64,000 nucleotides of DNA. Source: CAVVYJ01 sp963752495. GTDB lineage: Bacteria > Pseudomonadota > Gammaproteobacteria > Burkholderiales > Methylophilaceae. A model generated the notes under the pieces. That model did not search any database. It was not told where the DNA came from and saw nothing but the letters and a program-made list of their open reading frames with translations. How positions within the stretch are numbered: the first letter of the stretch is position 1; every line of letters starts with the position of its first letter. Shown in pieces: positions 7,075 to 16,776 of this stretch. The stretch spans positions 682,001 to 746,000 of the forward strand of contig CAVVYJ010000002.1 in assembly GCA_963752495.1 (NCBI GenBank). The letters are read 5' to 3'. A program made the translations under genes and the position numbers.

Positions 7075-9660
7075 ATGATTACAACTTACCAAATTCACGT
7101 TCAAGAGCGCGCTGCACTTGGGCTTCCGCCATTACCACTCAATGCAGAGCAAGTCGCCAGTGTGGTCGATTTACTTAAGCACCCACCTCACAACTTGGCG
7201 GCGGGCGAGGGTGAGTTATTGCTTGATTTGCTTGAAAACCGCACCCCTGCAGGCGTGGATCAGGCAGCTTATGTAAAAGCTGCATTTTTGGCAGACCTTG
7301 CAAAAGGCACCGCAGTTTCCCCACTTATCTCGCCAAGCAAGGCTGTGCGATTGCTCGGTACAATGTTGGGTGGCTATAACGTACAGGCGCTTGTGAGCCT
7401 GCTTGATACCAATATGGCGGCAGAAGCCGCCAATGTGCTTTGCAATACCATTTTGATGTTTGATGCTTTTCACGATGTCGCAGAAAAAATGAAGGCGGGA
7501 AATCAACACGCTAAAAAGCTGATTGAATCATGGGCGAATGCCGAGTGGTTTACGAACCAAACCGTGATGCCAAAAGAAATCAAAGTAGTGGTATTTAAAG
7601 TGGATGGCGAAACCAACACTGATGATTTAAGCCCTGCGCAGGAGGCGTGGAGCCGGCCGGACATTCCGTTGCATGCTAAAGCGATGCTGGTCAATAAAAT
7701 GCCAGATGGTTTGAAAACGATTGAAACGCTAAAGCAAAAAGGTTTGCCACTGGCCTATGTGGGCGATGTGGTGGGCACAGGCTCTTCACGCAAATCGGCC
7801 ATTAACTCATTGCAATGGTATATGGGTAACGATATCCCGAATATACCCAACAAGCGGACTGCAGGCGTGATTTTGGGTGGAAAAATTGCCCCGATTTTCT
7901 TTAATACGGCTGAAGATTCTGGCGCATTGCCGATTCAATGCGACGTAGGCAAAATGAAAACGGGTGATGTCATCACAATTTACCCCTATGACGGCAAGGT
8001 GCTGAACGAAGCGAGTGAAGTAATCTCCACATTTGAGTTAGCGCCATTAACTATGCCGGATGAAGTACGCGCTGGCGGCCGCATTCCGCTCATTATTGGC
8101 CGTGGTTTAACGCACAATGCGCGCAATTTATTAGGTTTGCCAGCTTCTGATATTTTTATTAAACCTATTGCCCCAAAAGATACGGGTAAAGGTTATACAC
8201 TTGCGCAAAAAATGGTTGGACGTGCTTGTGGGGTAGAAGGCGTGCGCCCCGGCACTTATTGTGAACCCAAAGCAACGACTGTTGGTAGTCAAGATACGAC
8301 CGGCGGCATGACGCGCGACGAGCTTAAAGAGCTTGCTTGCTTGGGCTTTAGTAGCGATTTAGTGATGCAAAGCTTTTGCCATACCGCGGCATATCCAAAA
8401 CCTGTGGATATTAAATTGCAACATTCGCTGCCAGATTTTATGGCAACGCGCGGCGGCGTGGTGTTGCGCCCGGGTGATGGCATTATCCACTCATGGTTAA
8501 ACCGTATGTTACTTCCTGATACCGTTGGCACTGGTGGCGATTCACATACCCGTTTTCCGATAGGTATTTCATTCCCCGCGGGTTCTGGCTTGGTGGCTTT
8601 TGCCGCCGCCATGGGCGTGATGCCGCTTGATATGCCGGAATCTGTATTGGTGCGCTTTAAAGGCACCATGCAGCCGGGCATTACGCTGCGCGATCTGGTC
8701 AATGCCATTCCATACGCGGCGATTCAAAAAGGTGAATTGACCACGGGCAAGCAAGGCAAAAAGAACGTATTTAACGGCCGCATTTTAGAGATTGAAGGTT
8801 TGCCAGACCTTAAAATCGAACAAGCCTTTGAATTTGCCGATGCCTCTGCCGAGCGCTCTGCCAATGGCTGTACGGTGCGCTTGAATAAAGCGCCTGTGAT
8901 TGAATATCTGCAATCGAATATTGCATTGCTGGAAAGCATGATTGAAGGCGGCTATTCTGATGCGCGGACGATTCGTCGCCGTATTGAGGGCATGCAAGCA
9001 TGGCTGGCGGCTCCGGAACTTTTAGAACCCGATGCCGATGCTGAGTATGCTTACGTGCTGGAAATTGATTTGAATGAAATTAAAGAGCCGCTGGTGGCTT
9101 GCCCGAACGATCCGGATGACATCAAACCTTTATCTGCCGTGGTGGGTGACAAAATCGACGAAGTGTTTATTGGTAGCTGCATGACTAATATTGGCCATTA
9201 TCGCGCTGCGGCAAAAGTGCTGGAAGGTTCAAGTGGCATTCCCACACGCTTGTGGATTGCACCGCCCACGCGCATGGATGAAGACCAATTGCGTGACGAA
9301 GGCGTTTACAGCGTGTTTGGCGTGGCGGGAGCGCGTACCGAGGTGCCGGGTTGCAGCTTGTGCATGGGCAACCAAGCACGCGTGGCGGATAAAGCCACAG
9401 TGTTTTGTACCAGCACGCGCAATTTCGACAACCGTATGGGCCGAGATGCGCGTGTTTACTTGGGTTCAGCCGAGTTGGCTGCAGTGTGTGCTAAGCTTGG
9501 CCGTATGCCAAGCGTCTCAGAGTATTTGGAAATTGTCGGCGATAAACTCGCAAAAAATGCCGATAGTATTTACCAGTATTTGAACTTCCACTTAATGCCG
9601 GAATATAAAATCTTTGCAGAAAAAGCAAAGAAAACGATTCCGATTGCCGAAGTAGTCTAA
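7075..9660 (+). CDS. acnB: bifunctional aconitate hydratase 2 / 2-methylisocitrate dehydratase
   Basis: Isomerises citrate to isocitrate through cis-aconitate; AcnB also hydrates 2-methylaconitate in the methylcitrate cycle. It is 861 residues, the family length. The HEAT-like N-terminal domain, swivel domain (GTGSSRKSAINS near residue 238) and catalytic domains appear in the AcnB order. Cluster cysteines are in IGSCMTNIGHY near residue 700 and GCSLCMGNQAR near residue 758. The RBS AAGGA lies seven bases before ATG 7075. A hairpin just upstream may influence expression. Confidence 0.95.
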   Translation: MITTYQIHVQERAALGLPPLPLNAEQVASVVDLLKHPPHNLAAGEGELLLDLLENRTPAGVDQAAYVKAAFLADLAKGTAVSPLISPSKAVRLLGTMLGGYNVQALVSLLDTNMAAEAANVLCNTILMFDAFHDVAEKMKAGNQHAKKLIESWANAEWFTNQTVMPKEIKVVVFKVDGETNTDDLSPAQEAWSRPDIPLHAKAMLVNKMPDGLKTIETLKQKGLPLAYVGDVVGTGSSRKSAINSLQWYMGNDIPNIPNKRTAGVILGGKIAPIFFNTAEDSGALPIQCDVGKMKTGDVITIYPYDGKVLNEASEVISTFELAPLTMPDEVRAGGRIPLIIGRGLTHNARNLLGLPASDIFIKPIAPKDTGKGYTLAQKMVGRACGVEGVRPGTYCEPKATTVGSQDTTGGMTRDELKELACLGFSSDLVMQSFCHTAAYPKPVDIKLQHSLPDFMATRGGVVLRPGDGIIHSWLNRMLLPDTVGTGGDSHTRFPIGISFPAGSGLVAFAAAMGVMPLDMPESVLVRFKGTMQPGITLRDLVNAIPYAAIQKGELTTGKQGKKNVFNGRILEIEGLPDLKIEQAFEFADASAERSANGCTVRLNKAPVIEYLQSNIALLESMIEGGYSDARTIRRRIEGMQAWLAAPELLEPDADAEYAYVLEIDLNEIKEPLVACPNDPDDIKPLSAVVGDKIDEVFIGSCMTNIGHYRAAAKVLEGSSGIPTRLWIAPPTRMDEDQLRDEGVYSVFGVAGARTEVPGCSLCMGNQARVADKATVFCTSTRNFDNRMGRDARVYLGSAELAAVCAKLGRMPSVSEYLEIVGDKLAKNADSIYQYLNFHLMPEYKIFAEKAKKTIPIAEVV

Positions 9661-9665
9661 TTCAA

Positions 9666-10145
9666 TTAGTGATGGTGTCCGCCAGCGCCGTGTACGTGCT
9701 GGTGGCTCACTTCTTCACCGCTGGCTGAACGCACGTCGGTGATGGTAGCTTTGAATACTAAACGCTCACCTGCCCAAGGATGGTTGCCATCTACCACAAC
9801 TTTGCCATCGGCGATGTTGGTGATGGTGTATAAAATCACTTCGCCTGTTTCGTCTTCGCCCTCAAACTGCATGCCTTCCTTTAAGTCTTTGGCGGGGAAA
9901 GCGCTAGCAGGCTCAATCTGTACCAGCTCTTCGTCATATTCACCAAACGCATCGGCGGGTTCCAAGTTCACTTCTACCACATCGCCCACATTTTTGCCGT
10001 GCATGGCTTCTTCAACTTTTGGGAAGATATTGTCATAGCCGCCGTGCAGGTAAGCAACAGGTTCTTGGCTTGATTCCAGCACCTCGCCATCAGAGTTTTT
10101 GAGTTCGTAAGTCATGGTAACAACGGTGTTCATGGCGATTTGCAT
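9666..10145 (-). CDS. slyD: FKBP-type peptidyl-prolyl isomerase, SlyD family
   Basis: A 159-residue cytoplasmic cis-trans prolyl isomerase and chaperone. The FKBP fold is interrupted by the IF chaperone domain, and the VEPADAFGEYDEELVQ-type segment follows the SlyD pattern. A short histidine tail (HQHVHGAGGHHH) suggests metal (nickel) binding, although it is much shorter than the E. coli tail. AGGA is seven bases upstream of the chosen ATG at 10145; an internal ATG four codons later is possible. It converges on acnB with a five-base gap. Confidence 0.88.
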   Translation of the reverse strand: MQIAMNTVVTMTYELKNSDGEVLESSQEPVAYLHGGYDNIFPKVEEAMHGKNVGDVVEVNLEPADAFGEYDEELVQIEPASAFPAKDLKEGMQFEGEDETGEVILYTITNIADGKVVVDGNHPWAGERLVFKATITDVRSASGEEVSHQHVHGAGGHHH

Positions 10146-10187
10146 GTGAGTTCCTAAAGCTTGATGATGTGAAAGTTGAATTTTAAT

Positions 10188-10652
10188 CTATTTTGCATAG
10201 GTGTGTGGGTGCTTTTTCCGCCAAACCCAAGGCGAAATCGGGCTGTTTTCTGCCCAAAGCCCGCGTTTTTTCTTGCGTGCTTCATTTTCTAGCAATTTCA
10301 GTGCGGCGTCTGTGGAATAACGCGTGTTGAACCACGCATGACCGTATTTGATCATAAAAACGCTCACATCTTGGCCGTTGCAGCTAAGTTTTCCAAGCCT
10401 GCGCTGATATTTATCTATACCGCTAAGCGCCGCATGGATATTGGCTCCCAGACATAGTTTTATGAGTGCGCGGCGCGATTTTTTGCCATAACTTTGATTG
10501 CGCTCAGGCGCGTCGATATCGGTGATGCGGAGTTTGTATTGGGCATTGCCGTCTTTGATTTTGACGGTGTCGCCATCGTAAAAGTAGCTGATGCTTTCTG
10601 CATGCGCGCTAAAACTCAGCGCGAACAACAGATAAAAAAATGCGCGCTTCAA
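10188..10652 (-). CDS. secreted thermonuclease-family (SNase-like) nuclease
   Basis: A 154-residue protein with a signal peptide of about 18 residues ending SAHA. The staphylococcal-nuclease-like domain shows YDGDTVKI, LRITDIDAPE and YGHAWFN, the conserved calcium-binding and catalytic segments. It probably acts on nucleic acid in the periplasm or outside the cell. Its ATG overlaps the nadB stop by four bases, so it is co-transcribed with nadB, with which it has no obvious functional link. Confidence 0.85.
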   Translation of the reverse strand: MKRAFFYLLFALSFSAHAESISYFYDGDTVKIKDGNAQYKLRITDIDAPERNQSYGKKSRRALIKLCLGANIHAALSGIDKYQRRLGKLSCNGQDVSVFMIKYGHAWFNTRYSTDAALKLLENEARKKKRGLWAENSPISPWVWRKKHPHTYAK

Positions 10653-12263
10653 TTGTCGAGCAGGCTGTAGCCAAGGCCTTTTTCAAGATTCGGCTCCAGC
10701 ACGGTTGGCACCGCATCCGGCAACAAATCAGGATAATCTTTGCTGTAATGCAGGCCGCGGCTTTCGTGCCGCTCAATGGCGCTTTTTACAATGAGTTCAG
10801 CCACTTGCAGCAAGTTTCGCAGCTCGATTAAATTATTGCTCACTTTAAAGTTGCGATAAAACTCATTGACTTCATCACGCAGCATATCAATGCGGTGGAG
10901 CGCGCGGCTTAAGCGCTTGTTGGTGCGCACAATTCCAACGTAATTCCACATAAAGCGCCGCAGCTCGTTCCAGGTATGCGTAATCAGCACCTCTTCATCT
11001 GCATCCGTCACACGGCTTTCATCCCAATAAGGCAAGCTGGGGAGCGCATAGGGTTTGGCTTGCAGAATACTCTGAGCGGCGGCTCTGCCAAAAACCAGAC
11101 ATTCGAGCAGCGAATTGCTGGCTAGCCGATTTGCGCCATGCAAGCCAGTACAGGCTGTTTCGCCAATCGCATATAAATTGGCGATATCGGTTAAGCCTTT
11201 ATCGTCTGTCATGACACCGCCGCAACTGTAATGGGCGGCAGGCACGACTGGGATGGGCTGCTTGGTGATATCAATACCAAGTTCCAGACAGCGTGCATAA
11301 ATATTGGGAAAATGTGCTTTGATGAACTTTGCACCCTTGTGGGTGATATCCAGATACACACAATCAATCCCGCGTTTTTTCATCTCAAAGTCAATGGCAC
11401 GTGCCACTACGTCACGTGGGGCAAGCTCGGCACGCTCATCGTGTTCCGGCATGAAGCGTGTGCCATCAGGTAACTTTAAGAGGCCGCCTTCGCCACGCAG
11501 CACTTCGGAAATTAAAAAAGACTTTTCTAATGGATGGTATAAACAGGTGGGGTGAAACTGGATAAATTCCATATTCGCCACGCGGCAGCCAGCGCGCCAC
11601 GCCATGGCAACACCATCGCCAGTACTGACATCCGGATTGGTGGTGTAAAGATACACCTTACCTGCGCCGCCTGTTGCTAAAATCGTTTGCTGCGCGCCAA
11701 TGGTAATAACCTTGCCAGTGCTGTTATCCAGAATGTAAGCGCCTAAGCAAGCGTTGCCATTAGTCTTTTTGAGTTTTTCGAGTGGTGATTAAATCGACTG
11801 CAATATGGTTTTCCAAAATGGTGATGTTGGCATGCTCACGAATTTTTTGTACCAAAGTTTTTTGTACCGCATGGCCTGTCGCATCTGCTACATGCGCCAC
11901 ACGGCGGTGACTATGGCCGCCTTCACGCGTGAGATGCAGCGAGTTGTCGCCCGCCTCGCGCGTAAAACCAACGCCTTGAGAAATCAGCCATTCCACCGCT
12001 TCGCGGCCTTTTTCTGCCACCATGCGCGTAATCGCTGCGTCGCACAAGCCTGCGCCGGCAACGAGCGTGTCATGGATATGCGCTTCGACGGAATCCTCAC
12101 TATTGAGAACGGCTGCGATGCCACCTTGTGCCCAGCTGCTGGCGCTATCGGTAATTTCACGCTTGCTTACCAGACACACTTTTTTGTTGTCAGCGACTTG
12201 CAGAGCGAGTGTCAGGCCAGCAAGGCCGCTACCGATAATTAAAACATCAAAAACTTGCGCCAT
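10649..12263 (-). CDS. nadB: L-aspartate oxidase, one-base frameshift near 11774
   Basis: First step of de novo NAD synthesis: aspartate plus an electron acceptor to iminoaspartate. The FAD-binding DVLIIGSGLAGLTLALQ is at residue 6, SSWAQGGIAAV follows, and the C-terminal half has HPTCLYHP, RGEGG and HGANRLASNSLLECLVFGR. The frame breaks at a run of five T on the plus strand (11774-11778); with four, TTRK continues into LKKTNGNACLGAYILDN and on to GGAGKVYLYTTNPDVSTGDG. It is therefore probably intact in the organism. Expected length is about 537 residues. Confidence 0.9.
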
Positions 12264-12295
12264 ATTTAGGATAAGAATTAGTGAACGAATCTGAA

Positions 12296-12324
12296 TGAAC
12301 TAATCACAGTTTAACCGTGTCTTT
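12296..12324 (+). promoter_or_regulatory. candidate sigma-E-type promoter upstream of rpoE
   Basis: TGAACTA at 12296-12302 is followed after 16 bp by GTCTTT (12319-12324), close to the extracytoplasmic sigma-E consensus (GGAACTT, 15-16 bp, GTCTAA). Autoregulation of rpoE is common. A separate sigma-70-like TATAAT is at 12446-12451 with only a weak -35. Assignment by eye only. Confidence 0.35.
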
Positions 12325-12505
12325 AACCTTAGGCTAGTAAAGAAAAAGCATGCATTTTTACATTAGGCTGGGAGGCAAGATGTTACAGACAAGGAATATT
12401 GAGGAATTAACCCGTACGAGCTTCGTAGAACCTGCGCTAAAGTCGTATAATAGCGACCAAGCCTTGAATAATAAAGGCGAAATAAAAACAGGGAGCGTTG
12501 CCTCG

Positions 12506-13135
12506 ATGGCGGATAAGCCAAACGATAACCCAGTCAATGGGAACCGCGAGCTTGACCAGATTCTGGTCGAACGCGCGCAGGCGGGTGACAAAAAAGCGTT
12601 TGGGCTGCTGGTTGAAAAATACCATCGCAAGCTTGGTCGGTTGTTATCACGAATGATTCGTGACCAAGCAGAAGTTGAGGACGTGGTACAGGAGTCTTTT
12701 ATTAAGGCTTATCGTGCACTGCACAATTTTAGAGGCGATAGCGCGTTTTACACATGGCTCTATCGCATCGGCATTAATACTGCCAAGAATTATTTGGTTT
12801 CGCAAGGGCGCAGACCTAAGGTATTGCAAGAAGTCGAGATTGAAGATGTTGAAAATTTCGAAGATGGCAATGAAATGCGTACCATGGAAACGCCGGAAAC
12901 TGCGATGATGACCAAGCAAATTGCACAAGTGGTGAATGATACCGTGGCGAGTTTGCCTGAAGAGTTGCGTACGGCGATTACATTGCGCGAGATGGAAGGG
13001 TTGAGTTACGAGGAAATTGCTGACATTATGCAATGTCCGATTGGCACAGTGCGTTCGCGTATTTTCAGGGCGCGTGAAACTATATCAGGCAAGTTAAAAC
13101 CATTGCTAGACACGCCTGATGGCAAGCGCTGGTAA
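12506..13135 (+). CDS. rpoE: RNA polymerase sigma-E factor (extracytoplasmic stress)
   Basis: ECF sigma factor of the envelope-stress response. Region 2 is seen in LGRLLSRMIRDQAEVEDVVQ, and region 4 in LREMEGLSYEEIADIMQ with PIGTVRSRIFRARE. The ATG at 12506 (GGGAG ten bases upstream) gives 209 residues, near the family length. The frame stays open upstream to ATG 12380, which has an excellent GGAGG at 12371-12375; using it would add a 42-residue N-terminal extension with no family resemblance that I can see. It heads the operon rpoE-rseA-rseB-rseC-mucD. Confidence 0.93.
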   Translation: MADKPNDNPVNGNRELDQILVERAQAGDKKAFGLLVEKYHRKLGRLLSRMIRDQAEVEDVVQESFIKAYRALHNFRGDSAFYTWLYRIGINTAKNYLVSQGRRPKVLQEVEIEDVENFEDGNEMRTMETPETAMMTKQIAQVVNDTVASLPEELRTAITLREMEGLSYEEIADIMQCPIGTVRSRIFRARETISGKLKPLLDTPDGKRW

Positions 13136-13185
13136 GATTAAATTAGGGAAGTAAGTTAGGGGTAATTTATGCTAGAGGTGACAAA

Positions 13186-13692
13186 ATGAAAGATCAATTA
13201 TCAGCACTTATTGATGGTGAGTTTGAGATTGAGAGCTCGGAACATATTATTACGTCAGCCAAATCAGGCGGCGAGCTAAGAGAAGCTTGGCAGCATTATC
13301 ATTTAATTGGTGATGCAATGCGTGGCAATTGTCAGATGCGCTGCGATTTTAGCTCTCGCGTGATGCAAGCTTTAGATACAGAACCCACCGTGCTGGCGGT
13401 GAACAGAGCAGATGCTACAGAAGCATTAGTTAGTGCTAAACCGAAATTTAAAACACCTTTCTTCAAAAGCACTAAAATTTGGTCTGTTGCCGCATCGGTT
13501 GCTGCGGTGATGTTTGTGGGGTTGATTTTATTGCAACATCAGTTCTTTAGCCAATCTGAAGACATGTCCCCTGTAGAAATCGCACAAAATCTTCCTGTTG
13601 AGTATCTTGCTGCACACCAATCTGCTGCGCCTAGTAGCGCGGCATATTATATTCAGGCGGCTAGTTTTAGTGGTGCGGAGTCGCAAAAGTAA
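13186..13692 (+). CDS. rseA: anti-sigma-E factor RseA
   Basis: Single-pass inner-membrane protein whose cytoplasmic N-terminal domain holds sigma-E inactive. The N-terminus MKDQLSALIDGEFE and the WQHYHLIGDAMRG segment are typical of the RseA N-domain. One transmembrane helix lies at about residues 102-120 (SVAASVAAVMFVGLILLQ). The periplasmic part is short. The stop overlaps the rseB start by one base. Confidence 0.88.
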   Translation: MKDQLSALIDGEFEIESSEHIITSAKSGGELREAWQHYHLIGDAMRGNCQMRCDFSSRVMQALDTEPTVLAVNRADATEALVSAKPKFKTPFFKSTKIWSVAASVAAVMFVGLILLQHQFFSQSEDMSPVEIAQNLPVEYLAAHQSAAPSSAAYYIQAASFSGAESQK

Positions 13693-14672
13693 TGTTGCGG
13701 TTAGCTTCAGGCCTAGCGGTACTTTTTGTTGGTATTAGTGGACTTAGTTTTAATGCCCATGCGGCAGAAGACCCGTGGCAAATGCTCGAAAAAACGGCCT
13801 ATGCCGCACGAGAGCTGAATTATGAAGGCCAGTTTATTTATCAGAACGGCAATCAGGTTCGCACCGTACAAATTACACACATGAATAACGGCGGGCGTGA
13901 AATGACGCGCAATATGGTGCTGGATGACAAGCCGCGCGAGGTGTATAGCCAAGGTAGCGATATTGTTATTTTTCAGCCCAGAAACCATAAAGTGATGATA
14001 GAAAAGCGTCGAGGGCAGAATCTATTTCCTGCGATGTTGCCGACGAACCTAACACTTATTAAGACTAGCTACACCGCTCGCTTGGGCGCTGCAGACTACG
14101 TTGCTGGGCGTCAGGCGCAGATTATTGAGCTAGTGCCTAACGATGCATTTCGCTACAGCTATAAAATCTGGGCTGACACTGAATTTGGTTTGCTTGTTAA
14201 GATGGCTTTGCTCAATAGCCAAAATGAAACGCTTGAGCAAATTTATTTTAACCAGCTAAGTTTACTTAATTCGCAAAGCGCCGATTGGTTTCAACCAAAA
14301 ATTGATGTCAGCAAAAGCTATGAGATGGAAGAAGCTCCTGCCATTACGCATGTCACGGATGATTGGATTGTGGCTCAGTTACCAGCAGGATATCGTAAAA
14401 TAGACCATATGCAACGCGCTGTACCGGGCAAAGTTGGTCTTGTGAATCAGGTAATTTTTTCTGATGGGCTAGCCTCAGTTTCATTGTTTATCGAACCGAT
14501 TACTAAAGGTAAGCGTCCTAAAACGGGACATATGCTGATGGGATCAACAAATATTTGTGCCAATGTGATTGATGGACATCAGATTATAGTGGTGGGCGAA
14601 GTGCCAGCCGAGACAGTGCGCCAAATTGCCAAAGCAGTCACTTTTAAAAAACAATCCGCTGCCAACAAATAA
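13692..14672 (+). CDS. rseB: periplasmic sigma-E regulator RseB/MucB
   Basis: A 326-residue protein with a signal peptide (to about residue 25, ending AHA) and the MucB/RseB fold, including LNYEGQFIYQNGNQVRT near residue 43. RseB binds the periplasmic part of RseA and shields it from DegS until lipid or LPS signals release it. It overlaps rseA by one base, consistent with coupled translation. Confidence 0.9.
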   Translation: MLRLASGLAVLFVGISGLSFNAHAAEDPWQMLEKTAYAARELNYEGQFIYQNGNQVRTVQITHMNNGGREMTRNMVLDDKPREVYSQGSDIVIFQPRNHKVMIEKRRGQNLFPAMLPTNLTLIKTSYTARLGAADYVAGRQAQIIELVPNDAFRYSYKIWADTEFGLLVKMALLNSQNETLEQIYFNQLSLLNSQSADWFQPKIDVSKSYEMEEAPAITHVTDDWIVAQLPAGYRKIDHMQRAVPGKVGLVNQVIFSDGLASVSLFIEPITKGKRPKTGHMLMGSTNICANVIDGHQIIVVGEVPAETVRQIAKAVTFKKQSAANK

Positions 14673-14719
14673 ATCGTAAAAGTAATACGTTAATATTTAA
14701 GTTATATGATTGAAGCCAT

Positions 14720-15199
14720 ATGATAGAAGAGCACGCCGTCATTCTCACGCTAGAACCCCAGATAGAAAGCCAATCCGTAGCGACCTTAGAAATTGTACGC
14801 AAAACCGCTTGTGGACTTTGCGGGCAAACCCGTGGTTGCGGCAATTCGATTTGGGGAAAACTTTTTAGTCACAAATCAACGCAATTCAAAGCGCAAAATG
14901 ATATCAACGCAAAAGTGGGTGACAGCGTTATTGTGGGTATAGATGAAAGCGCGCTAATGAAAAGCGCGCTGCTTTTATATATGGTGCCACTAGTATCCAT
15001 GCTACTTGGTGCCATATTAGTTTCATCAATGACAAGCTGGGAAGCCGCGCCGATATTGGGTGCTGGCGCGGGTCTTTTGTTAGGTTTTGTTTGGGTAAAA
15101 GGGCATACCTCTGGAAAAGTTTATTACCAGAATAATCAACCCAGAATTTTACGGTTAGATGATGCCCGCCAAGGTGAAAAAATAGTTCAATTTCAATAA
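14720..15199 (+). CDS. rseC: RseC/MucC family membrane protein
   Basis: A 159-residue SoxR-reducing/RseC family protein. The N-terminal cysteine cluster ACGLCGQTRGCG (about residues 31-42) is typical and could bind a metal cluster. Two transmembrane helices follow (ALLLYMVPLVSMLLGAILV and APILGAGAGLLLGFVWV). It modulates sigma-E signalling and, in some bacteria, reduces the SoxR cluster. It sits in the usual place between rseB and the DegP-like protease gene. Confidence 0.85.
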   Translation: MIEEHAVILTLEPQIESQSVATLEIVRKTACGLCGQTRGCGNSIWGKLFSHKSTQFKAQNDINAKVGDSVIVGIDESALMKSALLLYMVPLVSMLLGAILVSSMTSWEAAPILGAGAGLLLGFVWVKGHTSGKVYYQNNQPRILRLDDARQGEKIVQFQ

Positions 15200-15219
15200 G
15201 TACTAGTAAAGGTGAATAG

Positions 15220-16663
15220 ATGTTTAGAAACTTATTTTTAGAAAATAATACGTTAAAACGCTGGATTTCAAATATTGCGGTCACAGCCTTAATGAGCACG
15301 AGTTTGGTAGCAAAGGCAGATACTTTGCCAGACTTTACATCGCTCGTCGAAAAGCAAGGGCCAACAGTGGTCAATATCAGCATCACACAAGTGATGCAGG
15401 GCAGCAATGCTGGCATACCGTTTGGAATGCCAGATGACCCAAATTTACAAGAGTTTTTTAAGCGTTTTGGTATTCCGGGTGTGCCCGGGCAGCCGGGACA
15501 GGGCGGGCAAGAATATAAATCGCAATCGTTAGGTTCGGGTTTTATTATTGGTGCAGATGGCTACATTTTAACCAATGCGCATGTGGTGAATGAAGCGGAT
15601 GAAGTGTTGGTTAAGTTGTTTGACAAGCGTGAGTTTAAAGCGAAAATCATTGGTGCGGACAAGCGTACAGATGTGGCACTGATTAAAATTGAGGCTACGA
15701 ACTTGCCAAAAGTAACTATTGGCGACCCGGCTAAACTAAAAGTGGGAGAATGGGTGGCAGCGATTGGCTCTCCGTTTGGTTTGGAAAATACTGTAACGGC
15801 AGGGATTGTGAGTGCTAAAGGGCGCGCGCTCCCACAAGAAAATTATGTGCCATTCATTCAAACTGATGTGGCGATTAACCCGGGGAACTCAGGTGGGCCG
15901 CTTTTCAATTTAAGCGGTGAAGTGGTTGGCATCAACTCGCAGATTTATAGCCGAAGCGGGGGTTCTATGGGTCTGTCATTCAGCATCCCAATCGATGTGG
16001 CGATTGATATTTCTAATCAGCTTAAAGCCAATGGAAAAATCACACGTGGCTGGCTTAGGGGTTGCGATTCAGGAACTTACTAAAGAACTTGCTGAATCGT
16101 TTGGTATGAAAAATACCAATGGCGCTTTAATCGCGGGCGTTGAAAAAGGCGGTCCCGCAGAAAAAGGTGGTTTGGAAGCGGGTGACGTGATTACCAAATT
16201 TGATAATAAAGCAATCATGACTTCTAGTGACTTGCCGCGTGCGGTCGGCGCAAGCAAGCCTGGCAAAGCTGTGCCGGTTGAAATCCTGCGTAAAGGTGCA
16301 GTGAAAACACTAAGTTTGACTGTGGGAGAAATGCCATCGGATGGTGTTGAAGTTGCCCAGAACAGCAAAGCGCCAGCAAAGGCTGAGTCAAATAAAATTG
16401 GCTTAACATTAAAAGAACTCACACCGCAACAAAAGAAAAAGCTGAATGGTAAAAATGGTTTGGTGGTCGTAGAAAGTACGGGTGCTGCAGCGCAAGCAGG
16501 GATTCGTCGCGGTGATGTGATATTGGGCTTAAATAATAGCGAGACACAAAGCGTGGAACTCTTCAACAAGCAAATCAACGCGGTCGCAGCAGGTAAAACT
16601 GTTGCAGTGTTAGTGCAGCGCGCTGATAGTACGCTATACGTGCCTATCAAAGTGCCGAAATAG
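15220..16663 (+). CDS. mucD: DegP/HtrA-type periplasmic serine protease MucD, one-base frameshift near 16057
   Basis: Periplasmic quality-control protease. It has an N-terminal signal peptide, then a trypsin-like domain with the catalytic triad in LTNAHVV (His), RTDVALIKI (Asp) and NPGNSGGPLF (Ser), then two PDZ domains (first around ESFGMKNTNGALIAGV, second around NGLVVVESTGAAAQAG). The frame breaks at CTTAGGGGTT near 16055-16062; dropping one base joins ITRGWL to GVAIQELTKELAES and yields about 480 residues. Degradation of the PDZ half is unlikely given its intact sequence. Confidence 0.9.
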
Positions 16664-16710
16664 CAAAATTACTAAAGAACAGGCATTTGTTGTAAAATGC
16701 CGGGTGTATA

Positions 16711-16735
16711 GATAAGGCGCTAAATGCGCCTTATC
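16711..16735 (+). terminator. hairpin between mucD and lepA
   Basis: GATAAGGCGC (16711-16720) pairs perfectly with GCGCCTTATC (16726-16735) around a five-base loop. The following TATTTG is not a strong T-tract, so this may be a weak terminator, an mRNA-stabilising hairpin or a leader element for lepA. Confidence 0.5.
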
Positions 16736-16776
16736 TATTTGTAAAGTATAAATTGCAGTAAAACAAAAAACTGAAT

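Noticed and set aside
16687..16713. Possible promoter TTGTTG ... TATAGA before lepA
   Set aside because: The spacer is only 14 bp and the -10 overlaps the hairpin; too weak to call.
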